Shown: positions 43,369 through 52,248, numbered from the stretch's first letter. The stretch is DNA of 64,000 bases from Acidobacteriota bacterium (GCA_016201285.1 JACQDE010000019.1:50289-114288), one strand, 5' to 3'. Numbers and translations: made by a program. The notes: a model not told the origin generated them from the sequence alone.

Positions 43369-43791
43369 ATGTGGAAAATCAACTGGGGACGAGTTGTTCT
43401 TTGCGGGTTCTTGACGGGCGTCGTGTGGGGCGTGCTGTATGCGATTGCACTTCCTCTCGTCGGGAGAGATTTCATGGCGGCGCTGCCGGGTGGGTTTGGC
43501 GGACACATTCCGGGAACCAGCGCTGGTTTGCGCGGAATCGTCGTTATGATGCCCCTTGTGCTGGGGATCTCGACCATGTGGCTCTACGCGGCCATCCGTC
43601 CGCGCTACGGCCCAGGGCCGAAGACCGCTGCCGTGGCTGGGTTTGCCTTGTGGTTTTTCGGCAGTTGCGTTGATGCTATCTGGGCCGCGTTTGTGGCGGT
43701 TCCACTAGGAGTACTCGTGGGACCTGTGGCCGCAAGCCTACCAATTGTTCTCGTGGCGGCTGTCGTCGGCGCCTGGCCCTACAAGGAGTGA
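43369..43791 (+). CDS. Small four-helix membrane protein of unknown function
   Basis: 140 residues. ATG 43369 is chosen because GGAGG stands 6 bases upstream; an in-frame GTG at 43351 is less likely. Four hydrophobic helices (VVLCGFLTGVVWGVLYAIALPL, IVVMMPLVLGISTMWLYAAI, VAGFALWFFGSCVDAIWAAF and VAASLPIVLVAAVVGAW) fill the protein. It lies 53 bases after the permease and could belong to the operon. No family recognised. Confidence 0.65.
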   Translation: MWKINWGRVVLCGFLTGVVWGVLYAIALPLVGRDFMAALPGGFGGHIPGTSAGLRGIVVMMPLVLGISTMWLYAAIRPRYGPGPKTAAVAGFALWFFGSCVDAIWAAFVAVPLGVLVGPVAASLPIVLVAAVVGAWPYKE

Positions 43792-43962
43792 GCAGGGGGT
43801 CCTCAATGCGTTCGAAAAGTGACCTAAAATCCGAGGCCCTGACTGTCTAAATTAGTGGGGAGCACTACACTGGCCTGCATTGCTTCGACTGGTCAATCGC
43901 CTGCTTCGGAGATAACCCCGATGCCGGGTGCGCGGGCCGAATTTGCGGCCGGCCCTTTTCGT

Positions 43963-43991
43963 TTGGCGGAGGCACCGGAGTCGGCTACAAT
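43963..43991 (+). promoter_or_regulatory. Promoter of rpmE
   Basis: TTGGCG (43963-43968, 4 of 6), 17-base spacer, TACAAT (43986-43991, 5 of 6). The start would be near 43998, giving an 83-base leader. The rest of the 289-base gap (43792-44080) shows no gene. Confidence 0.55.
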
Positions 43992-44080
43992 AGAGGTTTG
44001 TCCGTGGCCTAGCGACGCGGCTGGATTACCCCCGCTCGAACAAAACCGCGCAGACCGGCCCGGTGAAAGGGAGTTTCCCC

Positions 44081-44311
44081 ATGAAAGACGGCATTCATCC
44101 CGACTACCACGAGCTCACTGTGGCCTGCGCCTGCGGCCACACCTTCAAGACGCGCTCCACCTTCAAGGGCAACATCATGCGCGTGGAAATCTGCTCGAGC
44201 TGCCACCCGTTCTTCACCGGCAAGCAGAAGCTGATTGACAGCGCCGGCCGCGTCGAGCGCTTCCAGCGCAAATACGAAAAATTCGAAAAGGACAAGGCCG
44301 CCAAAAAGTAG
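44081..44311 (+). CDS. rpmE: 50S ribosomal protein L31 (bL31), zinc form
   Basis: 76 residues from ATG 44081, with GGGAG 7 bases upstream. [19 protein letters not shown] starts the family. Cys16, Cys18, Cys38 and Cys41 (CAC and CSSC) make it the zinc-binding (C+) form. [20 protein letters not shown] is the L31 signature. It sits on the large subunit and bridges to the small subunit. Confidence 0.96.
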   Translation: MKDGIHPDYHELTVACACGHTFKTRSTFKGNIMRVEICSSCHPFFTGKQKLIDSAGRVERFQRKYEKFEKDKAAKK

Positions 44312-44331
44312 CGGCGCTGCTCGCAATGCCC

Positions 44332-44358
44332 CCGGCGGCGGCCTAAAGCCGCCGCTAC
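44332..44358 (-). repeat. GTAG-headed hairpin repeat, reverse orientation
   Basis: Read on the minus strand: GTAGCGGCGGC, TTTA, then GGCCGCCG. The stem is 7 bases with one bulge. It lies 20 bases after rpmE and just before the thyX promoter region. Confidence 0.6.
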
Positions 44359-44392
44359 ATCTTTCTCCCGCACGCGTTGTACAATGCCGCCC

Positions 44393-44410
44393 GTCCCGAT
44401 GAATCGGGAC
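44393..44410 (+). promoter_or_regulatory. Palindrome between the -10 box and the thyX start
   Basis: GTCCCGATGAATCGGGAC has 8-base perfect arms around GA, 4 bases before the ATG at 44415. A TACAAT -10 box is at 44380-44385, so the palindrome would form a leader hairpin or be an operator. A near copy (GTCCCGAT-GAA-ATCGGGA) occurs at 56471-56488 after lon, so it may instead be a dispersed repeat. Confidence 0.4.
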
Positions 44411-44414
44411 AAGC

Positions 44415-45995
44415 ATGGCCACGCAACCTTCCATGTCACCTGACGCGCCGCCGGAACGTCTGGTCGAATCGGCGCTCCCCCGCGTCACGCTGCGCAATTT
44501 CTTTTCCCATTCCTACGATTCCGCCATCGCCGCTGCGCGCACCTGTTATTCCCCGCGACTGATCGGCCCCCAGGAAATCACCGACAAGCAGCGCGTGAAC
44601 ATCGGCGCCGCCACCTTCTACGGCGGCCACCACACCGTCTTCCAGCACGCGCACTTCGAGTTCGGCCTCGAAAACGTCAGCCGGCAGTTCGTCTGGTCGT
44701 TCCTGCACGCGCACCCGTTCTACAACTCCGAGCAGCAGTCGCAGCGCTATGTGCGGCTCGACCAGGCGCGTGCCTACGTGCCGCCGCCCTCGGCGCGCTT
44801 CGGCCCCGAGGAACGCGCCATCTACGAGCGCGCCGTGGCCCGCGCCTGGGAGTACTACCGCGAGCTTACCGCGCTGCTCAAGCCCGACACGCGTCACATC
44901 CTCGGCGACATCTGGCACGTCAGCGCGATGTCGCACCCCAAGCGCGTCAAGAAAGTCGAAGCGCAGGCCGAAAAACGCGCCATCGAGGTTGCGCGCTACG
45001 TCCTGCCCGTCGCCGCCTTCACCGCCATGGTGCACACGCTCTCCGGAATCGTGCTGCACCGCCTGTGGCGCATGCAGGCCGCCAGCGACACGCCGAGCGA
45101 AGCAAGACTCGTGATCGGCGAAATGGTCGCCCGCGTTCGGGAAACGGACCCACAGTTCTTCGACCGCTTCGACAACGAGCCACTCGACGAGTTGCCTGAG
45201 TGGAAGCAGGCCACGAGTGACGGCGACGCCTTCGCCTGCGAATTCGACGCGCGCCTCGCCGGAAAAACCTCCGTTCTGGTGGACTACTCCACGAACGCGA
45301 TTGCGGTCATGGCCGACGCTTATCGCGCCGTCGTCGGCCTTACGCGCGACGCCTGCACCGACGCCGAGGCGCTCGACCGCCTGCTGAACCCCGCGCAAAA
45401 TCCCTACCGCCTGCAAACGCTCAACATCGGCGTGCACGCGCCGATGATGCGCGCCTTGCAGCACGCCAATTACACCTTCGCCAAAAAAATCAGCCACACC
45501 GCCGACAGCCAGGACCAACGCCACCGCATGGTCCCCGGCTCGCGCCCGCTGCTGGTGCTTTCCGACACGCGCGCACCGGACGCCATCCTGCCCATGCTCA
45601 TCGCGCAGAACCCGCGCGCCCGCGAAGTGTACGAGCGCGCGTTGGCTGACGCCTGGACCGCCAAAAACGAATTGCTCGATCGCGGCGTCCCGCCCGAGTT
45701 CGCGCTCTACTTGCTGCCAAACGCAAAATCCATTCGCCTGGTCGAGTCCGGCTCGCTCCTTCACCTGATGCACAAGTGGACCATGCGCACCTGCTTCAAC
45801 GCGCAGGAAGAGGTTTACCAGGCTTCTATGGAAGAGGTAGCCCAGGTCCGCGCCGTGCATCCCGAACTCGCGCGCTACATGGGCCCGCCGTGCCATCTCC
45901 GCGCCGGCATCGCCACGCCCATCTGCACCGAGGGCTCCCATTTCTGCGGCGTCAAAGTCTGGCTCGACTTCCCCAACATCCAGCGCCGCATGTGA
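44415..45995 (+). CDS. thyX: Double-length ThyX-like FAD-dependent thymidylate synthase
   Basis: 526 residues, about twice the 215-250 of ordinary ThyX. Two ThyX-like halves are visible. The first (about 20-260) has [15 protein letters not shown] and [11 protein letters not shown], the S-x-R-Y part of the signature, but LHAHP stands where RHR is expected. The second (about 280-526) has [21 protein letters not shown], which supplies RHR (369-371) but not S-x-R-Y. The signature therefore seems shared between halves, as active sites in ThyX tetramers already lie between chains. It would make dTMP from dUMP with methylene-THF, NADPH and FAD. No thyA is in the window. Confidence 0.85.
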   Translation: MATQPSMSPDAPPERLVESALPRVTLRNFFSHSYDSAIAAARTCYSPRLIGPQEITDKQRVNIGAATFYGGHHTVFQHAHFEFGLENVSRQFVWSFLHAHPFYNSEQQSQRYVRLDQARAYVPPPSARFGPEERAIYERAVARAWEYYRELTALLKPDTRHILGDIWHVSAMSHPKRVKKVEAQAEKRAIEVARYVLPVAAFTAMVHTLSGIVLHRLWRMQAASDTPSEARLVIGEMVARVRETDPQFFDRFDNEPLDELPEWKQATSDGDAFACEFDARLAGKTSVLVDYSTNAIAVMADAYRAVVGLTRDACTDAEALDRLLNPAQNPYRLQTLNIGVHAPMMRALQHANYTFAKKISHTADSQDQRHRMVPGSRPLLVLSDTRAPDAILPMLIAQNPRAREVYERALADAWTAKNELLDRGVPPEFALYLLPNAKSIRLVESGSLLHLMHKWTMRTCFNAQEEVYQASMEEVAQVRAVHPELARYMGPPCHLRAGIATPICTEGSHFCGVKVWLDFPNIQRRM

Positions 45996-46003
45996 AGACT
46001 TCG

Positions 46004-46527
46004 ATGGCGAAAACGAGCGCGCTTGTTCTGGCTGGTCGAATCGAGTCGCGAATCTTGCTTCTGCGGGGACAGAAGGTCATGTTTGACGCTGACCTTGCAA
46101 CCTTATATGCAGTTCAAACAAAGGTTCTCGTGCGGGCCGTGAAGAGGAATATTGACCGTTTTCCGGAAGACTTCATGTTTCAACTGACCCAAGCCGAGTT
46201 CCGCAACTTGAGGTGCCAATTTGGCACCTCAAGTCAGTGGGGTGGCCGGCGCTTTCCGCCCTTCGCCTTCACGGAACAAGGCATCGCCATGCTGTCCAGT
46301 GTCCTGAACAGCCCTCGTGCCATTCGCGTGAACATAGAAATTATGCGCGCGTTCGTCCGGCTGCGACGGGTCTCGCATCTCATGCGGATCTGGAGCGCAA
46401 GCTGCAGGAACTAGAAAGAAGATCCGAGGCTCGATTTGAAGCGGTATTTAAGGTCCTGAAGGAATTAATGATTCCGCCGCGAAGGAATCGAAGAAGAATC
46501 GGCTTTAGGGTATCGAGGACCAGTTGA
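46004..46527 (+). pseudogene. ORF6N/KilA-N-domain protein, frameshifted
   Basis: From ATG 46004 the frame gives [41 protein letters not shown] and [21 protein letters not shown], the ORF6N DNA-binding domain of phage and mobile-element proteins. After MRAFVRLRR (about 46369) the family's expected continuation appears in another frame: [20 protein letters not shown] to the stop at 46527, ending RRIGFR as ORF6N proteins do. One missing base near 46370 explains this; a sequencing error is possible. As written, the first frame ends at 46414 (about 136 residues). It starts 8 bases after thyX. Confidence 0.85.
46207..46233. repeat. Perfect 13-base-arm palindrome inside the ORF6N gene
   Basis: CTTGAGGTGCCAA, T, TTGGCACCTCAAG. 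It encodes part of [11 protein letters not shown] sister palindrome with the same outer eight bases lies at 46548-46574. Confidence 0.9.
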
Positions 46528-46547
46528 ATTCGGTGTGGAGAATGCAA

Positions 46548-46574
46548 CTTGAGGTCACATTCTGTGACCTCAAG
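46548..46574. repeat. Sister palindrome downstream of the ORF6N gene
   Basis: CTTGAGGTCACA, TTC, TGTGACCTCAAG: 12-base perfect arms, total 27 bases as in the copy at 46207-46233. Both are preceded by GCAA. The outer CTTGAGGT/ACCTCAAG are identical while the inner bases differ. In one frame it reads NLRSHSVTS, like an ORF6N fragment. Confidence 0.9.
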
Positions 46575-46598
46575 AATTGCCCTGATGAAAACCCCTGA

Positions 46599-47018
46599 AT
46601 GACGCGCCGCGGATCACTCGCCTACTACTTCGCAGCCATCACGCTGGGCAGCTTTTTTCTCGCGGTCACCTATTACGCACATCTCCTGCTAGACGGTGCG
46701 CCGCGCGAAAATATTGGGCGCGATTTTCTTGTCACCTACTTTTTCACCGTGATGCTCACGCTCGTGCCCATGCTGCTCTGCGCGTTCCTGCTGCGCCGTG
46801 TGGCCGTCGCCTTCCGCTGGAGCGCGCCCTGGCCGTGGATGCTTTGCGGGGCCGGACTCTTTTTGACGCTGGTGCAGGCGCTCGGCTGGCTGGGCAATGC
46901 GGTGCAAACCGACAAGCTCGTCGTCGAGTCATGGCGCATGGCGCTGATGTTTCTGCTCGTCGGGCCGATGCTGGCCGTCAAGCAGCCCTTCTGGCTGCCG
47001 CTCCCCGCCGCGCTCTGA
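46599..47018 (+). CDS. Small membrane protein of unknown function
   Basis: 139 residues with four hydrophobic helices: LAYYFAAITLGSFFLAVTYY, FFTVMLTLVPMLLCAFLL, PWPWMLCGAGLFLTLVQALG and MALMFLLVGPMLAVKQPFWL. There is no signal cleavage site and no recognised family. The next 263 bases (47019-47281) contain a GTAG hairpin and a pyrimidine-rich tract before prfA but no gene. Confidence 0.6.
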   Translation: MTRRGSLAYYFAAITLGSFFLAVTYYAHLLLDGAPRENIGRDFLVTYFFTVMLTLVPMLLCAFLLRRVAVAFRWSAPWPWMLCGAGLFLTLVQALGWLGNAVQTDKLVVESWRMALMFLLVGPMLAVKQPFWLPLPAAL

Positions 47019-47058
47019 CGGCCTGGCTCCTCTTCCGCATCCACCACGCCTTTGAGCC

Positions 47059-47084
47059 GTAGGGCCACGATATATCGTGCCCCT
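47059..47084 (+). repeat. GTAG-headed hairpin with an AT core
   Basis: GTAGGGC then the self-complementary CACGATATATCGTG then CCCCT. It has the GTAG head of the other intergenic hairpins but a different, AT-centred loop, so it may be a separate family. Confidence 0.5.
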
Positions 47085-47281
47085 GCAGCTGAGAACACAC
47101 GCAACGCCGCGGCGTTTGACTTCGCCCCGAATCGCCGCTATTCTGGTCTCTGGATTTACTGCGATGTTTGCCCCGTTCTATTAGCTGACCTCTTCGAGCC
47201 CGAGCGCTCTCGGGCTTCCGCGCAAACGCATTTCTCTGTTTTCTGATTTCCATTTTCTCTTTTCGCTTTTGAGGTTCCGCC

Positions 47282-48373
47282 ATGGCTGCTTTGACGCTGT
47301 TTGAAAAACTGAATCAGATCGAAACGCGCTACGACGAGATGACCGCGCAGCTCAGCTCCGCGGAAATCATGAACGACTCGGCGCGCTTCCAGAAGCTCGC
47401 CAAGGCCCACGCCGAGCTTTCCGCCATCGTCGAGAAGCACCGCGAATGGAAGCAGATCGAAAAAGGCCTGCGCGACGCCCAGCAGATGCTCATCGAAGCC
47501 GAAGACGCGGAGATGAAGCAGCTCGCCCATGACGAGCAGCGCGCGCTCGAACTACGCAAGGACGCCGTCGAGCGCGACCTGAAAGTCCTGCTGATCCCCA
47601 GGGACCCCAACGACGAGAAAAACATCCTGCTCGAAATCCGCGCCGGCACCGGCGGCGACGAGGCTTCGCTCTTCGCCGGCGACCTCTTCCGCATGTACTC
47701 GCGCTACGCCGAATCGCAGGGCTGGAAGGTCGAGCTGCTGGAAAGCTCGCCCGGCACGCTCGGCGGATTCAAGGAAATCATCGCCGCCATTTCCGGCCGC
47801 AAGGTCTATTCCAAATTGAAGTACGAAATGGGCGTGCACCGCGTGCAGCGTGTCCCGGAAACCGAGCAGCAGGGCCGCGTGCACACCTCCGCCGCCACTG
47901 TCGCCGTCATGCCCGAAGCCGAGGAGATCGACATCAAGATCGAGGCCAAGGACATCCGCGTGGACACCTTCTGCTCCTCCGGTCCCGGCGGCCAGTCGGT
48001 GAACACCACCTATTCCGCCGTGCGCATCACGCACCTGCCCACCAGCCTCGTCGTCTCCATCCAGGACGAAAAATCGCAGATCAAGAACCGCGCCAAGGCC
48101 ATGCGCGTCCTGCGCACGCGCCTCTACGAGATGGAGCAGGAGAAGCAGCACGAGGCCATCGCCGCCGAGCGCCGCGGCGCCATCAAGTCCGGCGACCGCT
48201 CCGAAAAAATCCGCACCTACAATTTCCCGCAGAACCGCGTCACCGACCATCGCATCGGCTTCACCCTGCACCAGCTCGATCAGGTGATGGAAGGCAAGCT
48301 CGGCCCGCTGGTGGACGCGCTGGTGACGCACTATGAATCCGAGCGCCTGAAACAGGAATTGGTGGAGGCGTAA
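47282..48373 (+). CDS. prfA: Peptide chain release factor 1
   Basis: 363 residues, normal RF1 length. The catalytic GGQ is at 236-238 ([17 protein letters not shown]). [20 protein letters not shown] and [20 protein letters not shown] are standard. The nearby prmC product methylates the GGQ glutamine. The ribosome-binding site is weak (GAGG 8 bases before the ATG). Confidence 0.97.
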   Translation: MAALTLFEKLNQIETRYDEMTAQLSSAEIMNDSARFQKLAKAHAELSAIVEKHREWKQIEKGLRDAQQMLIEAEDAEMKQLAHDEQRALELRKDAVERDLKVLLIPRDPNDEKNILLEIRAGTGGDEASLFAGDLFRMYSRYAESQGWKVELLESSPGTLGGFKEIIAAISGRKVYSKLKYEMGVHRVQRVPETEQQGRVHTSAATVAVMPEAEEIDIKIEAKDIRVDTFCSSGPGGQSVNTTYSAVRITHLPTSLVVSIQDEKSQIKNRAKAMRVLRTRLYEMEQEKQHEAIAAERRGAIKSGDRSEKIRTYNFPQNRVTDHRIGFTLHQLDQVMEGKLGPLVDALVTHYESERLKQELVEA

Positions 48374-48378
48374 TCGCC

Positions 48379-48426
48379 GTAGCGGCGGGTTTACCCCGCC
48401 ACGCGGCGGCATAAAGCCGCCGCTAC
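48379..48426. repeat. Pair of GTAG hairpins in opposite orientation
   Basis: A plus copy (48379-48402: GTAGCGGCGGG, TTTA, CCCCGCC) is followed at once by a minus copy (48403-48426) ending CTAC. The two heads face outward, like a BIME of paired REP elements. It fills the 62-base gap between prfA and prmC. Confidence 0.75.
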
Positions 48427-48435
48427 ACACCGCCG

Positions 48436-49359
48436 ATGGACATCCGCACCGCATTGAAAGACGCAATGCAGCGCCTGCGCGCGGCGCAGGTGCCGTCGCA
48501 CACGCTGGCCGCCGAGCTGCTCCTGATGCACGTCACCGGGCGCGAGCGCGTCTGGCTCTACGCGCATCACGAAGAGCCGCTCGAACCCGCGCAGGCGGAA
48601 AACTATTTCGAGCTGGTCGCGCGCCGCATCTCGGGCACCCCCACGCAGTACCTCACCGGCAAGCAGGAATTCTGGGGCCTCGAGTTCGAAGTTTTTCCAG
48701 GCGTGCTCATCCCGCGCCCGGAAACCGAGCACGTCGTCGAAGTCGCCCTCGAACGCTTTAGCGTGCAGCGCGGCCTTTCCTTCGCGCCGCATACTTCGCT
48801 GGGAGGCGCGTCCGGCGGCGCGTTGCGCATCGCCGATGTCGGCACCGGCTCCGGCTGCCTCGCCATTGCGTTGGCGAAAGAATTCCCTGAAGCGACCGTC
48901 GTCGCCACGGACATTTCCGCCGCCGCGATTGAAATTGCTCGCCGCAACGCCAATCGCCACTCCGTGAGCAACCGGATTCAATTTGTGCAGTGCAGCCTCC
49001 TGGATTCGTTGCTTTGCTCGCCACTCGCCACTCGCCACTCGCCACTATCCTTCGATCTCATCGTCAGCAATCCGCCCTACGTCGGCCGCGAAGAGGCGGA
49101 CCTTCTTCCCCGCGAGGTCCGCGAGCACGAACCGCACGATGCGCTCTTTGGCGGCGCACATGGCAGCGAGCTTTACGCACCGCTCATCGCGCAAGCTGGA
49201 AAACTCCTGCGCAGCGGCGGAATTTTCGTTTGTGAAATCGGCGCCGGAGTACTCGACCACGTACGCCCGCTCCTTGCCGACGCATCCATCTGGACGGCCA
49301 TCGGTGTCACCAACGACCTCGCCGGCATCCTCCGCGTCCTCGCCGCCCAGCGCGTGTAA
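48436..49359 (+). CDS. prmC: Release-factor glutamine methyltransferase
   Basis: 307 residues. The N-terminal helical domain (LKDAMQRLRAAQVPSHTLAAE), GTPTQYLTGKQEFWGLEFEV, PRPETEHVVE, the SAM-binding ADVGTGSGCLAIALAKEFP and the catalytic NPPY (212-215) are intact. It methylates the GGQ glutamine of release factors; prfA is directly upstream. A Ser/Leu/Thr/His-rich loop (about 195-206) just before FDLIVSNPPY is encoded by a 7-base tandem repeat at 49018-49045 and is longer than usual for the family. Confidence 0.95.
   Translation: MDIRTALKDAMQRLRAAQVPSHTLAAELLLMHVTGRERVWLYAHHEEPLEPAQAENYFELVARRISGTPTQYLTGKQEFWGLEFEVFPGVLIPRPETEHVVEVALERFSVQRGLSFAPHTSLGGASGGALRIADVGTGSGCLAIALAKEFPEATVVATDISAAAIEIARRNANRHSVSNRIQFVQCSLLDSLLCSPLATRHSPLSFDLIVSNPPYVGREEADLLPREVREHEPHDALFGGAHGSELYAPLIAQAGKLLRSGGIFVCEIGAGVLDHVRPLLADASIWTAIGVTNDLAGILRVLAAQRV
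49018..49045 (+). repeat. Four tandem copies of the 7-mer TCGCCAC inside prmC
   Basis: Four exact copies, contiguous. Because 7 is not a multiple of 3, gain or loss of one copy would shift the reading frame upstream of the NPPY active site. Confidence 0.95.
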
Positions 49360-49372
49360 CTCACGCGGTTTT

Positions 49373-49397
49373 GTAGGACAGGTTTTCAGCCTGTCCG
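49373..49397 (+). repeat. GTAG-headed hairpin repeat
   Basis: GTAG then GACAGG, a TTTTCAG loop and CCTGTCC (stem GGACAGG/CCTGTCC). It is 13 bases after the prmC stop. Confidence 0.6.
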
Positions 49398-49453
49398 GCA
49401 CCTGTTCAACAGTGCCACCCTATGGAGTGCGGCGGCTTGACGCCGCTTTGCCG

Positions 49454-49471
49454 CGCGCAGCTTGCTGCGCG
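49454..49471. repeat. Perfect inverted repeat upstream of dinB
   Basis: CGCGCAGC, TT, GCTGCGCG, preceded at about 49428-49445 by another GC-rich hairpin (GGCGGCTTGACGCCGC region). It lies in the 138-base gap before dinB. Confidence 0.6.
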
Positions 49472-49497
49472 TATCGTCCCCCGCGTACTCTATCCCC

Positions 49498-50745
49498 GTG
49501 CCGAAGCTCGCCAGCTTTCGCGCAAAGAAGACCCCGCCGATCACAGCAGAGACGGGCGCAGCAAGCAGCGCCCCTGCGTCTTCGATTCTTCACGTGGACA
49601 TGGATGCCTTTTTCGTCTCCGTCGAACTGCTGGCGCGCCCCGAGCTGCGCGGCAAGCCCGTTGTGGTCGGCGGGCGGCCCGATCACCGCGGTGTCGTCTC
49701 CGCCGCGAGTTACGAAGCGCGCAAATTCGGCATTCACTCGGCGATGCCTCTGCGCACCGCCGCGCGGCTCTGCCCGCACGCCGTTTTCCTCGATGGCCAT
49801 TCCGCGCTCTACTCCGAATGGAGCGACCGCATCGCCGCGATTTTCGCGAAGTACTCGCCTATCGTCGAAATGGCTTCCGTCGATGAAGCCTATCTCGACC
49901 TGGCCGGCACCGAGCGCCTGCACGGCCCGCCGCTCGCCGCCGCGCACAAGCTGCGCTGCGAAATCTGGGAGCGCACGCATCTCCCTGCCTCGATGGGCTT
50001 GGCCGCGACGCGTCTGGTGGCGAAAGTCGCCAGCGATCAGGCCAAGCCGCGTGGCCTGCTGTGGGTTGCGCCGGGCATGGAAGAGGTTTTTCTTGCGCCG
50101 CTGCCGGTGCGGAAAATTCCCGGCATCGGCAAAGTCACCGAAGCCGGTCTGCACGCGCTGGGCATTCAGACCGTCGGCCAGCTCGCCGCCGTGCCGCTTG
50201 AAAAACTGGAAAACGCCTTCGGGCAGTGGGGCGTCGCGCTGCACCGCAAGGCGCGCGGCCAGGACGCCTACGAATTTTTCCTCGATGCCGAGCCCAAGTC
50301 CATCTCCCACAATCACACCTTCGGCGTGGACATTGATGACGCCGAAACTCTGCACACCACGCTCAGCCATCTCGCCGAGAAGGCCACAAAACGCCTGCGC
50401 GATTCCGGCCTGTACGCCCGCGTCGTCACCGTCGCGATCCGCTACAAAAGCTTCAAGACCATCACCCGCGCGAAATCCCTCCGCGAACCCACCGACCTCG
50501 ACTCGGTGATCCTCGCGACCGCGAAGGAACTTTTTCAAGCGAACCGGGACCGCCGCCAGCAGGTGCGTCTGCTGGGCGTCGCGCTTTCCGGCTTCGAACA
50601 CGCCGCGCCGCAACTCGACCTGCTCGACGCCGGGCGCCGCGAGCGGTTGGAAAAGCTCGCCCGCGCCACCGACCGCCTCCGCGAAAAGTTCGGCTTCTCG
50701 AAACTCCAGCGCGGCAGTTCCCTCCGCCTCCCCGACGACGAATAA
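49498..50745 (+). CDS. dinB: DNA polymerase IV (Y-family)
   Basis: 415 residues from GTG 49498 (MPKLASFRAKK); a TTG at 49462 inside an inverted repeat is the longer alternative. Catalytic residues are Asp34 in HVDMDAFFVSVE and Asp129-Glu130 in SVDEAYLD. The thumb helix-hairpin-helix (VRKIPGIGKVTEAGLHALGI) and the little-finger domain are complete. Translesion synthesis opposite damaged bases. No SOS box was recognised in the preceding bases. Confidence 0.93.
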   Translation: MPKLASFRAKKTPPITAETGAASSAPASSILHVDMDAFFVSVELLARPELRGKPVVVGGRPDHRGVVSAASYEARKFGIHSAMPLRTAARLCPHAVFLDGHSALYSEWSDRIAAIFAKYSPIVEMASVDEAYLDLAGTERLHGPPLAAAHKLRCEIWERTHLPASMGLAATRLVAKVASDQAKPRGLLWVAPGMEEVFLAPLPVRKIPGIGKVTEAGLHALGIQTVGQLAAVPLEKLENAFGQWGVALHRKARGQDAYEFFLDAEPKSISHNHTFGVDIDDAETLHTTLSHLAEKATKRLRDSGLYARVVTVAIRYKSFKTITRAKSLREPTDLDSVILATAKELFQANRDRRQQVRLLGVALSGFEHAAPQLDLLDAGRRERLEKLARATDRLREKFGFSKLQRGSSLRLPDDE

Positions 50746-51018
50746 CGAAATTCGAAACTCAAAAAACGAAAACCGCAAATCGTTCCCGCCCGCGTAAGTC
50801 GCGGCCTGCTGCGTCCGTCCGTTCTTTGTTCTTTTCTGTCTCGTCTGTTCTCTGCGCTCCTCTGCGTCTTCTGCGTCTCTGCGTTGGGTTTTGCTCTTTC
50901 ACTTCTTCACTTTCTCACTTCCTCATTTCCACGCCTCACCCTTCATCTGTGTTCATCTGTGGTTTCAAAATGTTTTCTGGCAGCCGGCCTTCACTGCGTC
51001 CGCCTCCCGCGCTTGCCG

Positions 51019-51024
51019 TATAAT
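51019..51024 (+). promoter_or_regulatory. -10 box (TATAAT) of the PP2C gene, possibly leaderless
   Basis: A perfect TATAAT lies 9 bases before ATG 51034; no good -35 was found. The 288-base gap before it (50746-51033) is unusually pyrimidine-rich (long CTCTGCGT and TTCACTT-type runs at about 50825-50945) and holds no gene. Confidence 0.5.
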
Positions 51025-51033
51025 GTCGCCGGT

Positions 51034-52236
51034 ATGTCCACAACGCACACCACCGGGCCGGAGAAGCCGCCGCTCAATCGGAACGAGCGCTTCGTTCGCG
51101 CCGGCGCCGCGGTGGGCCGCGGCGTCAACGCCGGTCGCAGCTTCTGGCAGCGCGTCACCGAAGGCCTCGAGCTCCACGACCTCTGGACGCAATTCCAGTC
51201 CGAGGCCCGCGCCAGCTACGGCCTGATTTCCCAGGACGTGGACTGGAAAGCCCTCGAGCACGAATCCGGCTGGCGACGCTACTGGCGCACCGCCCAGGCG
51301 TTCTTCTGGGCCCTGTTCACGAAGCTCACTCCCGCGCGGCGCGTGCTTTTCCTGGCTGCGCTCGTCCTCACGATGTTCGGCAGCCTGCAATTCCGCACGG
51401 AAAAATTCTCCACCCAGCTCAACTTGGGCGGCGTCGGTGTGCTGGCTCTTATCTTTGTACTCGTGCTGGAGCTCACCGACCGCGTCACCATGAAGCGCGA
51501 CCTCGAAATCGCCCGCGAGATCCAGCGCTGGCTGGTGCCCGCGCGGCCGCCGGAAGTTCCCGGCGCGGACATTGCCTTCGCCACGCGCCCCGCCAACACC
51601 GTCGCCGGTGATTACTACGACGTCTTCTTCCGCGCGCCCGGCGCCGCCGCGCCCGACGAGAAGCGCCTGCTGCTCGTGGTCGCCGACGTCGCCGGCAAAA
51701 GCGTCCCCGCAGCGCTGTTGATGGCCACCTTTCAGGCCAGCTTGCAGACGCTCTCCGCCGCCCGCACTTCGCTCGAGGAGTTGGTCGCCGGGCTCAACCG
51801 CTACGCGTGCGCGCACTCGCTCGGCGGGTTGCGCTTCACCACCGCGTTTATCGCCGAGCTCGACCCCGCCACGCGCTCGCTCAGTTACATCTGCGCCGGG
51901 CACAACGCGCCCGTGCTCCGCCGCGTCACCGGCAGCATCGAGCGGCTTGACGCCGGCGGCCTGCCGCTGGGCATAGAAAGCGCTACGCCGTATGAATCCG
52001 GCTGCGCGCAGCTCGCCCGTGGCGACCTACTCGTCATCTTCACCGACGGGCTGATCGAAGCCATCAACGAAAAAGACGAGGAGTACGGCGAAGCCCGCCT
52101 GCTCGAAATCCTCGACACCGTCCCCGGTGAAAGCGCTGCGGAAACCCAGCGCTTCATCATGCAGTCGGTGGATGCCTTCGTCGGCGCCACCCGCCAGCAT
52201 GACGACATCACCTGTCTCATCCTCCGCGCCATCTAA
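51034..52236 (+). CDS. PP2C-family serine phosphatase (SpoIIE/RsbU type), membrane anchored
   Basis: 400 residues. After a cytoplasmic N-terminal region there are two helices (about 104-145: RRVLFLAALVLTMFGSLQF and GVLALIFVLVLEL), then the SpoIIE domain: IAREIQRWLVPARPPEVPGADIA, AGDYYDVFF (metal-binding Asp), VVADVAGKSVPAALLMATFQ, ICAGHNAPVL, FTDGLIEAINEKDEEYG and RQHDDITCLIL. Such phosphatases act on anti-anti-sigma factors or similar phosphoproteins. No partner-switch genes are adjacent, so the target is unknown. Confidence 0.9.
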   Translation: MSTTHTTGPEKPPLNRNERFVRAGAAVGRGVNAGRSFWQRVTEGLELHDLWTQFQSEARASYGLISQDVDWKALEHESGWRRYWRTAQAFFWALFTKLTPARRVLFLAALVLTMFGSLQFRTEKFSTQLNLGGVGVLALIFVLVLELTDRVTMKRDLEIAREIQRWLVPARPPEVPGADIAFATRPANTVAGDYYDVFFRAPGAAAPDEKRLLLVVADVAGKSVPAALLMATFQASLQTLSAARTSLEELVAGLNRYACAHSLGGLRFTTAFIAELDPATRSLSYICAGHNAPVLRRVTGSIERLDAGGLPLGIESATPYESGCAQLARGDLLVIFTDGLIEAINEKDEEYGEARLLEILDTVPGESAAETQRFIMQSVDAFVGATRQHDDITCLILRAI

Positions 52237-52248
52237 TGAGAGGTTTCA

